NCBI GenBank assembly: GCA_965112735.1
Contig: OZ218952.1
Location: 124,001-188,000, forward strand
Length of the DNA stretch: 64,000 nt
Source of the DNA: Phaeosaccion multiseriatum
Lineage: Eukaryota > Ochrophyta, other classes
Reading direction: 5' to 3'
In this document: positions 13,744-26,524 of the stretch, piece by piece
Layout of the letters: every line of letters begins with the position of its first letter
How positions within the stretch are numbered: the first letter of the stretch is position 1
Made by a program: the position numbers and the translations under genes
The notes under the pieces: model-generated
What the model was told of the DNA's origin: nothing
Database searches by the model: none
The model's input: the letters and a program-made list of their open reading frames with translations, nothing else

Positions 13744-15613
13744 TCAACCGGTCTCGACGGCGTCCACGACGGGCTTGAAAATGTTAAAGCCGTCTGCTGC
13801 GGTGCTCATAATCGCGCCTGGTATTTGGGGATGGAAGTGCAGCTCTTTGATGTTCTGCTGGCCCATGTGCGCGAACAGCAGCTGCGGGGGAACGTCGCTG
13901 AGGCCTTGGGCCTGATCCTGCGCCTCATCCGCCTCCACGGACAGGTCCCACACAGTGAGCTGGTCATCGGCTCCAGACACAGCAAGCATGGACTCGTCAT
14001 TCGGATGCCACTCCACGCTCGTAATGGCCTCGGTGTGCCACTTGAATTGCGCCAAGGGAACCGGCTTGCTCTTGGAAAAGCTCCTCAGATCCCAAATCTT
14101 GAATACCCCTTCGTCCCCCCCGCTCACGAGCAAGTACGTCACATTTGGGTTCCAGGACAGGACATTGACGTCCGCATCATGCGCCTCCACGCTGAGCATC
14201 GAGTTGCTCTGTTGTGGTTTCGAGGTGGGTGGAGCGCGATGGGGTTACCAATCTAAGAAGAAGAAAGAAGAACGGTTCTCTCTCTTACCTTCTTTCTCGT
14301 GTCCCATATACGCACAGTCTTGTCTGCCGAAGCAGAAGCAAACACCGTTTTCTCAGATGCACTCCAAGCAATGTCCTCCACACTAGCAGTATGGCCAACG
14401 AAAGGCACCGTATCCGGCTGCCATGTGCCTCCTTCTGCGGGATGTGTCTGATAAATGTACTTGGCACAATCCCCCGTGAGCAGCTGCCCCTCCTCAGTCG
14501 GGCTCCACGCCACGGCAAAGCCCTCCTCAGGGTGCCCAGAGAAGGTGTACAGAGGTCGGACCTGCGAACTCCTAGAGCCCCCTCTCTCTAAAGACGCGAG
14601 CTGTGGACTTAAATCCCAGAGGTGCACGTCGCCCGTGTCTGCCCAACTTGCGACCTGAGAAGGGAAGGAGGGCAGCGCACCCCTGTGTGAGAGACCTGCA
14701 TCTTGGGGTTTGCGAAAAGGGAAGTGCTGCTGTACTTACAATCCCGGGCCGCTGGGGCATGCATCGAACACGATTCACCCCCCCTCTGTGGGGTACATTG
14801 ATGTGCTCCAACAGGGGGTCGTCCTCCACGTCGTCATCATCCTCTTCCTCATCACTATCGTCGTCGGGTGAGTTCCTAGTCTTGCACAGCTGCGACAGCT
14901 TCATCACTGTCAGCTTGTTGAGATCCGACCGCTCGGCCTGTATATTCGTCACCCAACAAAGAGGTTAGCAAGCCTGCATGTGACATGTCGCATATACACA
15001 CACACGCACACACCTGTGTCCCCGCGATGGCAAACATGGTGTGCGGGAAGCGGGACCGATTCACGCCCAGGCTGTCAGTGGCAATGTCGAAGCTGAGGCA
15101 CGGCCATTCCGGGCGTATGCAGTGGTACATATGGTAAGCACTTGGGTCGAACTGCAGCTCCTCTCCTTCCGCCAGCTTGTCAATACCTGGCCGCCAAACC
15201 TTGTTAGGCGGACCACTCGAGCCCTCGGCCTCCCCCTTCCCCCCCTCCCCTCCTTCCTCTTCCTCCTCCTCCTCCTCCTCCTCCTCCTCCCCATCCTCCT
15301 CCTCTCCCTCATCTACTTGATCCATCTGCACGTCGTCTTCGTCTTCCACCTCGTCCCCAAAGGGATCCTCAAAGCGCAAGTCATCCGCCTCGCCTGCCTC
15401 CTGCTGTGCCCCTCCCGGCCCTCGCTTCCTTGCTCCCTCGGCAGTCGTCGCCGGCTCAGCAGAGTCGTCGGCGGTGGCAGCAGACTCATCACGGATCCGC
15501 TTCTTCGCCGCTGGAGGGGGGTTGCTGCTGCTGCTGCTGCTGCTTCTGGCTTCCTCCCCCTTAGCACCCTTCTTGGCCTTGGCTTTGGCCGGGTTCTTTG
15601 ACCTCTTCCCCAT
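13744..15613 (-). CDS. GRWD1: Glutamate-rich WD repeat protein (GRWD1/Rrb1)
   Basis: Four exons (15613-15014, 14937-14740, 14654-14289, 14208-13744) encode 542 residues. The N-terminus is Lys/Ala-rich, then Ser and long Glu tracts, followed by the CAF1C_H4-binding segment (YHMYHCIRPEWPCLSFDI). WD repeats follow: VRIWDTR, VFKIWDLRSF, VEWHPNDESMLAVSGADD and ELHFHPQIPGAIMSTAADGF, matching the closing repeats of GRWD1. Family members chaperone ribosomal protein L3 and act in 60S assembly in the nucleus. The divergent start region (179 bp) is shared with kintoun and contains a TTGAC palindrome. Confidence 0.93.
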
Positions 15614-15679
15614 GATGGCTGGACCGGAAGGCTCAAGAAGCCAGCCACAACGAGGACATTTTGAGCCGCAGATCAATGG

Positions 15680-15716
15680 TAAGTCAACGATCGTTGACAT
15701 ATACATCGTTGACTTA
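15680..15716. promoter_or_regulatory. Nested inverted repeats in the GRWD1/kintoun divergent promoter
   Basis: A 16-bp perfect palindrome GTCAACGATCGTTGAC (15683-15698) overlaps a 12-bp inverted repeat, TAAGTCAACGAT (15680-15691) and ATCGTTGACTTA (15705-15716). The TTGAC/GTCAA core recurs in other divergent promoters of the window (see findings). The sequence suggests a dimeric transcription-factor site; the factor is unknown. Confidence 0.5.
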
Positions 15717-15792
15717 TGGCTAAGCGGTTGCGCCCCACCATCCAGGCTCCCTTACTTGCCAGCCATCACGGGACAAAACAAGTGGGGTAACA

Positions 15793-18147
15793 ATGGACAT
15801 GAGCGAGATGCTCGAAAGGATCATGGCGGAGAAGGGCCAGCAGAAGGATGCGGGGTTGGACCTGTCCACAGAGGTGAGGAGGGCTCAGAGGATGTGCGGT
15901 GTGTCAGCCTGAACGTTACACAGAAACAAGACAAATCCTCTACCCCTGTGTGATCACGCTCACACCGCTGACAGTACTTGAAACCTCCTTAATGCCTTGA
16001 AATATCTGCTGAACTCGCTCCCTACTCCGCAGGAAGTTGATCGATTCCGAACGGCTTTCAAGGACAAAGAGTTTCAGACCATGATGGCCGAGTACATGGA
16101 GGAGATTGGGAATCCAGCGTCTAGAGCAGAGAACGAGGCCTACATTTCGCAGCTAGAGAGGGAGGATAAGGTGAGCCCCCTGCGGTTGTGCTGGACACAG
16201 TTTGATGAAGCTCACACTACTCACAACGCGCCCCCGGTTGCCTCGATGTTGTAGGTTCCGCAAGGAAAGAAGCTTGTTCGTCCCAAGCCGGGATTCGTAG
16301 TCAAGACCAAGTTTAAAAAGGCGACTGCAGGTGCTGGAGACGAGTGGGACAAGCTCTTTATCAATTGTGTGGAGAGTGGTGCAATCGAGAAGCCCACGAG
16401 TACGCCCGCACGAGGGGGACAGCAGTGGTCTCTGCCTCACGCTGCTGGTCCATTGAGGATGGAGAAGGATAAGAAGGGTGCCAACACTACCGCGTTTGAC
16501 GTGTGCTTTCACCCAGACGCGCTGGCCATGGGCAAGAGGTCCAAGGACTTTAATGACTTGGTGGTAACCAGTGCCTTGGAGGTGGTGGAAAGAGCCTACG
16601 AGAGCGCTTCCGGGATCGCTATCCAGGTGGAGCGAAAGTACCACGTGCTCCAAGGAGTAGCATACAAATCAGGGGAGCCGTCGACCATATTAATGTCGGC
16701 AGAGCCTCCCAAAAAGAATGCGCTGACGCCTCCGAAACGTGCACCGAAAACGACAGTTCCCAACCCTGCTGCACCTCTCCCAGAACCTGCAGGAGCAGCG
16801 GAGGCAGCAGCAGCACTACCACCAAAAGCAGTAGTACCGCCAGCAGCATTAGTACCCCCAGCACCAGCACCAGCACCAGCAGGAGCAGCAGCAGCAGTAG
16901 CAGCAGGAGCAGTAGCAGTAGCAGCGTCATCGCCCCCACCAGCAGCTGAGGAACAGAAGAAGCCAAGCACTAGGTACACAATCGTTGAGCGGGGTTTGTT
17001 CCAACTCGGGGACCACATGCAAGAGAGAGATATGCAGCCTGTGGCGAAGCGCCCCACCGAGCTTGCAGTCCGAATTTCGCTGCCAGCCGAGGTGAAAAGG
17101 GCCTCGGAACTAGTCCTCGACATTGCGGAGAGAAAGCTCAAGCTCTCAATAGCGGCAGCGAAGAGTGGCAATGGACAAGAAGAGGATTATGTGAGTATAA
17201 ATTTACCGTACCCGGTTGTGGACACGCTCGGCAAGGCCAAGTTTGACAAGACGAAGAAAGTCTTAGTCGTCACCCTGCCGGTGAAGCCCCCCGTGGTGTT
17301 GCGAAAAGTCTTTACAGAACCCGCCCCCCAGGAAAGCCAAGATGAGGGAGAGGACAACGAGCAGAGCGACGGAGGTGCCCACACCGCAGGGCAGGAGACA
17401 CAGGCCACACACGCTTCTGATGAGGATTCGGTTGACCATACCCGATGGGTCAGCGGCTTTCCCAAGGGGGAGAACTTTGACTTCAAGGACAGACCGTTAC
17501 CCGTGGAGTCCACTCCTGCGGCTCCTTCGACGGGTCAGGCACAGGAGGAGAGCCAGCCGGATTCTGAGGAGCAGCAGCATGTGCTGCAGATCCAGAAGCT
17601 AGCCTCCGACAAGGCGGACTTTATTCCAGCCTTGACGTTCGTTGGCGCGCAGGCGGGCTACTGCTTCAAGCTTGGCGACGAAGGGCTTGGCTACTATGTA
17701 GACGACGTTGCCCAAAAGCGAGACAAGTCAGAAGTACACTCTCCTGAGCTGCAGTGGCTTCAGACGGACAGCTGTGTTACGTTGATGGTTCAAGTGCCAA
17801 ATATTAACCCGCAGAGCGTGGTCGTCAAGTGGGGGCAAGGCAGAGCGGTGTCGTCGACCTTTGCGACGCATGACGGGGCTACACACACTTTCGAGCAAAG
17901 TCTGTTTGGGGAAATAGACCCCAGCAAGTGCAGGTACGATGTGGCGTCAAAGAACATGGTCATGGTCATGTACAAGGCAGAAAAGACGTACTGGGAGTCG
18001 CTGGGGGCGTCGGAGGGTGCTACCCCCCCCGCACTTGAGCAACGCAAAGAAGCAGCAGTCAAAACTCTATCCACTCCAGAGAAGAGCCTAGCCGTTGAGC
18101 CGACCGCTGTGGCCTTTAAGAATGACTTCATCTATGATTTGGATTGA
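15793..18147 (+). CDS. DNAAF2: Kintoun-like PIH1 protein (axonemal dynein assembly factor)
   Basis: Exons 15793-15873, 16033-16170 and 16255-18147 encode 703 residues. The PIH1 domain includes FRTAFKDKEFQTMMAEYMEE, INCVESGAIEKP, the diagnostic QQWSLPHAAGPLR, TTAFDVCFHPDAL and VVTSALEVVERAYESASG, in kintoun order. A Pro/Ala linker (about 16740-16960) precedes a CS-like beta-sandwich (VRISLPAEVKRASELVLDI, then YVSINLPYPV). A second beta domain lies near the C-terminus. Kintoun works with HSP90/HSP70 in the cytoplasm to preassemble dynein arms, so its presence argues for a ciliated life stage. PIH1D1 of R2TP is a less likely alternative because of the CS domain and length. Confidence 0.85.
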
Positions 18148-18174
18148 GGAAAGCCAAATTAATTTTAAATAGAC

Positions 18175-19872
18175 CTACTGCGTCACCTGCTTCGCTACCC
18201 ACTCGAAGGGCAACACCTTAATTTCAGCAATGGCTCCCAGCTTATTCTCCAGCTTTACGACTGCCTTGCTCGAGGGCGAAACCCCACCACTCGACACTAT
18301 ACCTTCTAAACCAATCATCCGACCCGTTTTGCCCTTGTCGGGTCCATAGATGAGCAGCACACTATCTTTGATCCTGGGAGGGTCCCGGGACGGCGGCACG
18401 AAGACAAGCGTCTTATCAGACACTCCGAGGTAGAACTTTGCCGTGGAAGTGATGGGGTCGTATGTTTCGTACAGATTCCCAGCTTTCAGGTAACGATCGT
18501 AGGCTACTGACATTGCTGAGAAGGCGGACTCCGCCTTTCGCATTGGGGGGGGTGGGGGGGGGGGGGGTGGAAGGAATTCGCTACGTAAACAAGACAGGGA
18601 GCGTCATTCGGAGAAGTCAAAAGCACCTTACCTCTTTGCTGTCCTTGTTTTCGGTGGCCCGCTTTAGTCGCTCTACTGCTCCAAAGAATCTCCCCACCTC
18701 GTAACGCAGACTAACCCGAGTGTTGGTGTCGACTGGGTCATCTGAGGGGAAGGCCGCGTCTGTATACTTGGTGAAGACCGGGACCAAACTCCGAAACGCG
18801 TTGGGATACGTGGCCACAAGCTGCGCAAGTTGGCGGGAAGTTTCAAGAAGGGAAACGTCAGCCTATTTTGTTCTTCGACACACGGCCCGGCGGCGTGTAT
18901 GTACGCACCTCCCACTCCTCGTTGTACACGTCTTGCTGAAGTTCGTCCATCATCTGCGCGATAGGCAAACATGAATACATATGTATGGTTTGAGGGACAT
19001 TAGTCGCCCCCAAGAGAGAGTTGGAGGGGAAATCAAACGCACCTTAGCTGCCCTCCGCAGCTTGTCACCAAAGCGAGATCGGAGCGCGTCCGGTCCTCCT
19101 AAATTGACGGCTGAGGCGAGCTGGGGAAGTGCCAAGGCGGAGAGGGTGGCCCCCGCACGGATAATACTCTTCTGCAAGGCAGACCGCCGACTTACAGGCT
19201 CCTGCCCACTTTCGCTCAACACATCGCCCCCCTCTTCCGAACTGAGTCGAGCGCTGCTCCACCTGAAACTTAGAGAGCGACTCCGCTGCTGTTGCTGTTG
19301 CTGCTGCTGCTGCTGCTGCCACTGTTGCTGCTGCCGACTCTGCAGGCACGTGGGGCCAAATGCAGCCTGAAATCCGTGTGAATCTGGATATATGGATATA
19401 TGGGGGAATGCAATAAAAAGAGGTGTCAGTCAGTGTGCAAAGAGACGAGCGTGGACAGAGATAGAGAACAAGGGGGCATGACAGCGCGGGAAACCCATGG
19501 ATAAACACTCCAGACAAGAGAGTAAGGGTCTGTGAGCAAGAGAGCGGGTGTGGGTGAGTAAGAACGGAGCCCTCTGAGGCGTTCGAGTAGGAACGGAGAT
19601 GAGAGATTCTGGGGCCGTGAGGGAAGGTTTGAAGGCCATGAGAGAAGGTTTTAAGGCCGTGAGGGACAGAAGGGCTGCTAGAGAAGGGTTTAAGGCTGCC
19701 AAGGATCCATGCTGGGCCATGAGGGAAGGCTTAAGGGCCGTTTTGTACATGTACGGCGGTGGGGGGGGGAAAGGGAGGGGTGAGTCAGTGAAGACCCATA
19801 CTCACACGCACCTTGGACAAAAAGCAGTGATACTACACAGGCACACAGTGCTGCTGCTCTCCCCTGCACCAT
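18175..19872 (-). CDS. Tat-type thylakoid-lumen protein (PsbQ-like/KOW-like), function unknown
   Basis: Five exons (19872-19812, 19383-19043, 18953-18909, 18820-18632, 18534-18175) give 331 residues. Exon 1 encodes a signal peptide (MVQGRAAALCACVVSLLFVQ). Exon 2 begins with a FQAAFGP junction, then a polyglutamine run, and then a twin-arginine thylakoid signal (SRRSALQKSIIRAG followed by a hydrophobic core and LASA). The mature part has helical segments (ALRSRFGDKLRRAAK, LVATYPNAFRSLVPVFTKY) and a C-terminal KOW-like beta region with VLLIYGPDKGKTGRMIGLEG. It probably resides in the thylakoid lumen, perhaps in photosystem assembly. The stop is only 27 bp from the kintoun stop. Intron 1 (428 bp) holds minisatellite-like repeats. 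Confidence 0.7.
19599..19742. repeat. Imperfect intronic minisatellite
   Basis: Within intron 1 of the lumen-protein gene, units like gccatgagagaaggttttaa and gccgtgagggaaggtttgaa recur about every 24-30 bases with substitutions and small insertions. Confidence 0.6.
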
Positions 19873-20027
19873 CTCTCTATGCACGTTGGTAGCTCGTTTA
19901 AAGCTGTGGGTGTATTGCATGTGTAATGCATGCGTGTAGAGCAGAATCACAGATGGTGACGTTTTGTTGACTTTTGCTCGGGATGCTACTTTACTTTATC
20001 AACGAGAGAGAGAGAGAGGAGAGATAT

Positions 20028-21816
20028 ATGGCTCCTCCAAACTTGCTGGGGCTAACAGCCTTTGTGCTCACCCTACAGTCTCTCTTCGCGGAGGGATCCT
20101 GTTTCCAACTCCCCACAAAACGTGCCAGCGCCTGGGGGAAAGTGCAGGGGGGCAGGACTCCAGCAACACGGAGAGCGGCCAGCAATAACCTGTTTTCCTT
20201 CTTTCAGCGGCCAAAAGTACAGGCTGCAAAAGATACAGAAATTGTTGTGATTGGAGCTGGTATATCGGGATTGGTTTGCGCTCGAAAGCTGTGTTCAGCA
20301 GGGTATGATGTGCAGCTGGTCGAAGCATCGGACGGCGTGGGAGGAAGGGTGCGGACGGACGAGTACAAGGGCTTTCTGCTCGACAGGGGGTTTCAGGTGT
20401 TCATCGAGGGTTATCCTGCAGTCCGGGAGGAGCTTGACTACGATGCCCTTCGGCTCAAGCCCTTTCTGCCTGGGGCGCTGGTGCGGACCGAAGGAGGGCT
20501 CCACTTGGTAGCCGACCCTTTCCGGCGACCTGGTGACCTGCTACCTGCGTTGCTAGCGCCCGTCGGGACACTAGTTGATAAGGTCAAGGTCGGATTGTAC
20601 AGAGTTTACATGACCTTCAAGCCTGTAGAGGCGATTCTCAGCGACCCAGAGTACACCACATCAGCTTTCCTGCGTGAGCGGCTCTTGGGAGGCCTAGGGG
20701 AGGGCCTTGTGCAGAAATTCTTTACCCCTTTCTATTCGGGCATCTTCTTGGCCCCCCTCGAAGAGCAGTCCAGCAATTTGTTTGAGTTCGTGTTCAAGGT
20801 ACGTGGTAAAGATGCTCTGATTGCGTGGCTGCTTTGTTTGTTCACGTCATGGTCCCTTGGTAATGGGCTGTACCACTGCTGCTGCTCTGGTTGCTACTGC
20901 TGCAGATGTTCAGTATAGGCTCTGCTTCTTTGCCCCAAGGCGGCATTGGCAAGGTACGACTCAAGTCCTCTCGAGTGGCAGGCATGGTCAAGGAGAGTCC
21001 ATCTCTCACCCCCCATGTGCTCTCCTTTGGCAGGTGACACAGCAGTTGGCAAGCGACATACCCGAGGGAGTCGTCTCGCTCAACAATGGCGTGGTAAAGA
21101 TGGAGAAGCTTGAGAACCGCGTCGGCCTCACGCTGGCAGATGGACAGAAGCTTCGCGCCAAGGCAGCGGTGGTGGCGACTGACGGGCCGGCCGCTTGTCG
21201 ACTACTGGCAGAGAGTAAGGGCTTTGACGCCAAGTCAGAAGCCGTCGAGCCTCCCCTCGGACGTGCGTCCACCTGTGTCTACTTGGGTCTCCCGGCTGCT
21301 CCTCCGGTTGACTCGATTCTCGTTCTCAACGGAGAAGGGTGTAGTCCAGAGAAGCCCGTCAACAACATATGTTTCCTAGAAGACGCCTACGCCCCGCCTG
21401 GGCGGAGTCTCTGCTCCGTAACGGTTGTGGGCAACCCGCCTGACAACGATGCAGAGGTTAGTCCTGCTTTTCCGCTGGGCAAAGCTGTCTCCTCTTTGCT
21501 CACCAAGGGCCTTGGCCTTTTCTGGCACTGCTCCCTGCCCCCCCTACCCCCCTCCCCCCAATAGCTCGTGGAGAAGGTCAGACGACAACTGCAGGAGTGG
21601 TTTCCGCTGGTCGACGTTGGTGCCTGGGAGTACCTTCGAACATATCGAATCAACTTCGCCCAGCCCGCTCAGAACCCGCCGACCACTTCTTCCAAAAGCC
21701 TCTCCCTGGGCGAGGGCGTTTTCTGTTGTGGCGACCACAGGAGCTCGCCAACCCTCAACGGAGCTGTAGCCTCTGGACAGGCTGTCGCGCAACAAGTCAT
21801 TGAAAGCCTGTCGTAA
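20028..21816 (+). CDS. Plastid-targeted FAD amine-oxidase/carotenoid-isomerase-like oxidoreductase
   Basis: Exons 20028-20798, 20906-20953, 21034-21456 and 21565-21816 encode 497 residues. A signal peptide (MAPPNLLGLTAFVLTLQSLF) is followed by a Ser/Arg-rich transit-like segment. The FAD-binding fold is clear: IVVIGAGISGLVCARKL, then an acidic EAS and the GG motif VGGRVRTDEYKGFLLDRGFQ. The C-terminal closing motif is GVFCCGDHRSSPTLNGAVAS, where the family has a GD-x(6)-S/G cofactor loop. Relatives include CRTISO/phytoene desaturase-like and protoporphyrinogen-oxidase-like enzymes. The substrate cannot be assigned, but a role in pigment or isoprenoid chemistry in the plastid is likely. The stop is 31 bp from the DHX35 stop. 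Confidence 0.8.
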
Positions 21817-21847
21817 GATGAAAGACCTTTTCAAAACACACTCAACA

Positions 21848-24362
<2,515 letters not shown>

Positions 24363-24390
24363 AAAAGGGGGAGGTGAAAAAGTAAAGAAA

Positions 24391-24405
24391 TTGACTGTAA
24401 GTCAA
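24391..24405. promoter_or_regulatory. TTGAC inverted repeat in the DHX35/coiled-coil divergent promoter
   Basis: TTGACTGTAAGTCAA reads as TTGACT and AGTCAA arms around GTA, 29 bp from the DHX35 start codon. The same core occurs at 6224-6237 and 15680-15716. Confidence 0.4.
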
Positions 24406-24526
24406 CGAAATCGATGTTGCCCCTCCCCTCCTCCTCTCGGCTCTCCTCCCCCCCCCAGAAAACAAACACTACGTTGTAGAGTGAGTTGGTAGGCCGGAGA
24501 GGCTATTGAAATAGGTCTGTACAGCC

Positions 24527-25737
24527 ATGGCGGCGTGTCCGTCCTTCCTCCAAGTGCCTCTGAGCAAACAAACGGAGATGATTGAGGCTGGGAGGCGCGT
24601 TACGGAAGCCATGGTTCATTTCATGAGAGAGCAATGCTTGATGGACGAGAGGGCTGCCCATGCTCACCATAAGACGTCGAGGGTGGCTGTGGAGAGCGAG
24701 ATTCCAAGATCCAGCCTCCAGGTGAGTGGACCCCTCCCAAGTGCGGTGGAGAGAGACAGAAAGTCCTGTAACAGCGTCTTTCTTTGCAGGCCGGGCTCTC
24801 GAGCTTGCTTGAGCTTTCGCTGGGGGCGGGCAAGCACCATGCCCAGTGTGCGGCCCGACTGAGGGATGAGTGCACTCTGCAGCTGGAGCAGGCCATGGCG
24901 AATCAAGGGGATCGAGTGATGCGCGCCAAGCTGAGCGTCCAGAGATGCATCAATGCGGCCGTCGAGGCGGAGGAAAGGCACGCCAAGGTAGGTGGGAAAG
25001 CGGATCCAGACTCTCACTTTTTTGTGCCTGAATGCGCCTACTGGGAGAGAGGGGCCGACGCCGAGTGTGGTGGGTGTCCGTTGGCAGCTCACCCCGGCCA
25101 GCAAGCAGTATGCTGCCACTGTCCCCGCTCTTTCTCTCAATCGACTCGCCCGCCTTACCTCCAGATGAAACGAAAGCTCTTACAGGTGGCTCAGGAAGAA
25201 GACGCTATGAAAACTGTGCTCAGTCGCTTGCAGGCTGGGAACCAGCGTATTGCGAAAAACGAATTGGAGCGCGTTCACGACAAAGTTCTGAAGCTGCGCG
25301 AGCGTCGATCGAGAATGGACGGAGAGATTGAGCTTTCTCGAGCCAAGCTGTTCGAAGCAATATGTAGAAGAGATTCAGCGTTGCGCTCTGCTAGTCAGGA
25401 GTTTGAGGCCAGCGAGAGGGAGAGAGCTGCCACTGTCTCCAGCGTCCTAAGGTGCTACCATCTCCATCGGCGAAATTTGCACGTTGCTCAGCTCGCAGCC
25501 TTGGACGATCTAGGCAAGGCTCTCGAGCTCGTGAACCCTGAGGAGGATGTGAACTTGACCATTGCCGATAATGTCCACCCGGACTACACCCATGCATATG
25601 GCAAGGCATTGTCTCTATTAGATTGGGCGTGGGGACTGAAGACGCAAGGTGGCGGTGACAGCAGTGGTGGGGGTGACGGCAGCGGTGGCAGTGGCGAAAC
25701 CACCGCCTCGCCCCGCGATCCCAGCAGCAGCAGTAGC

Positions 25738-25773
<36 letters not shown>

Positions 25774-26460
25774 GAGGAAGAAGAGAAGAAAGCAGTTGTT
25801 CCGACAAGCTTGCTCAAGCTGCTCAATTCGACTTGCGCCGAAGACGCGGGGCATCTCGTGGAGACCATCCTTCCTCTCCTCCCACACGCGCACGAAAGGG
25901 CTGCCCTCCACCGAATCCTTCACGAGCGCCGCAGCGAGTCAGGCGAGCTCAGCCGGGCAGCATTCGACGGTTTAGGTCGTGTGCTCGGGGCGCTGCTTGA
26001 TGCCTGCGAACGAGGCCAGGAGACGGACCAGTCGGTGCGCAGCGCACGGCAAGTCATGATTTTGGCCAACACTTTTTACACTACTGTGGACTCACCAGGG
26101 GAGGGCGACGACAAACGAGACTATCTTCAACAGGCTCTGAGCGGACACGCTTTGTGGCAGGGGCCAAACTTTTGGGAGAAGGTTTTGAAGTTTGGCGTCC
26201 AGGAGGTGCTCTCAGACGTGGCGCCAGAACAGGGCCGGTGGGACGATATGGGGCAGCAGGCAAGACGGGAAGCTGTTCTCTCCGTCCACAATTGCGTATT
26301 CTCTCAACTGGCGAGCATTGCCTTCAACATGATCGAGTACGGCTTCCCCAGGGGGGAGATTTTCCCCTTCATCGAGGCCAAGTGCAAGAAGAGCGAGCTC
26401 GGGGAGGACCAGGTCCTTGCACTGACCCGAGATGTTCACCACAGACTCTCGTCGGAATAG
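24527..26460 (+). CDS. Coiled-coil (BAR-like) protein with SBF2-like C-terminal domain
   Basis: Exons 24527-24721, 24790-24987 and 25165-26460 encode 562 residues. The N-terminal 260 residues are helical and charged, with the spacing of a BAR/F-BAR coiled coil (RVHDKVLKLRERRSRMDGEI). A Gly/Ser linker containing a polyserine run from AGC codons follows (25655-25775). The C-terminal 200 residues (RSARQVMILANTFYTTVD, then LWQGPNFWEKVLKFGVQEVL and LASIAFNMIEYGFPRGEIF) resemble the SBF2/KIAA0513-type helical domain. That pairing suggests a membrane-curvature or endosomal adaptor. Family assignment is by pattern only. It may be specific to algae or stramenopiles. Confidence 0.6.
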
Positions 26461-26524
26461 ATAGAACGTGTGTGTATATGGTATATCTACAAAGTACAAA
26501 GCCGCCTCGTGCGGCGCGTTTTCC

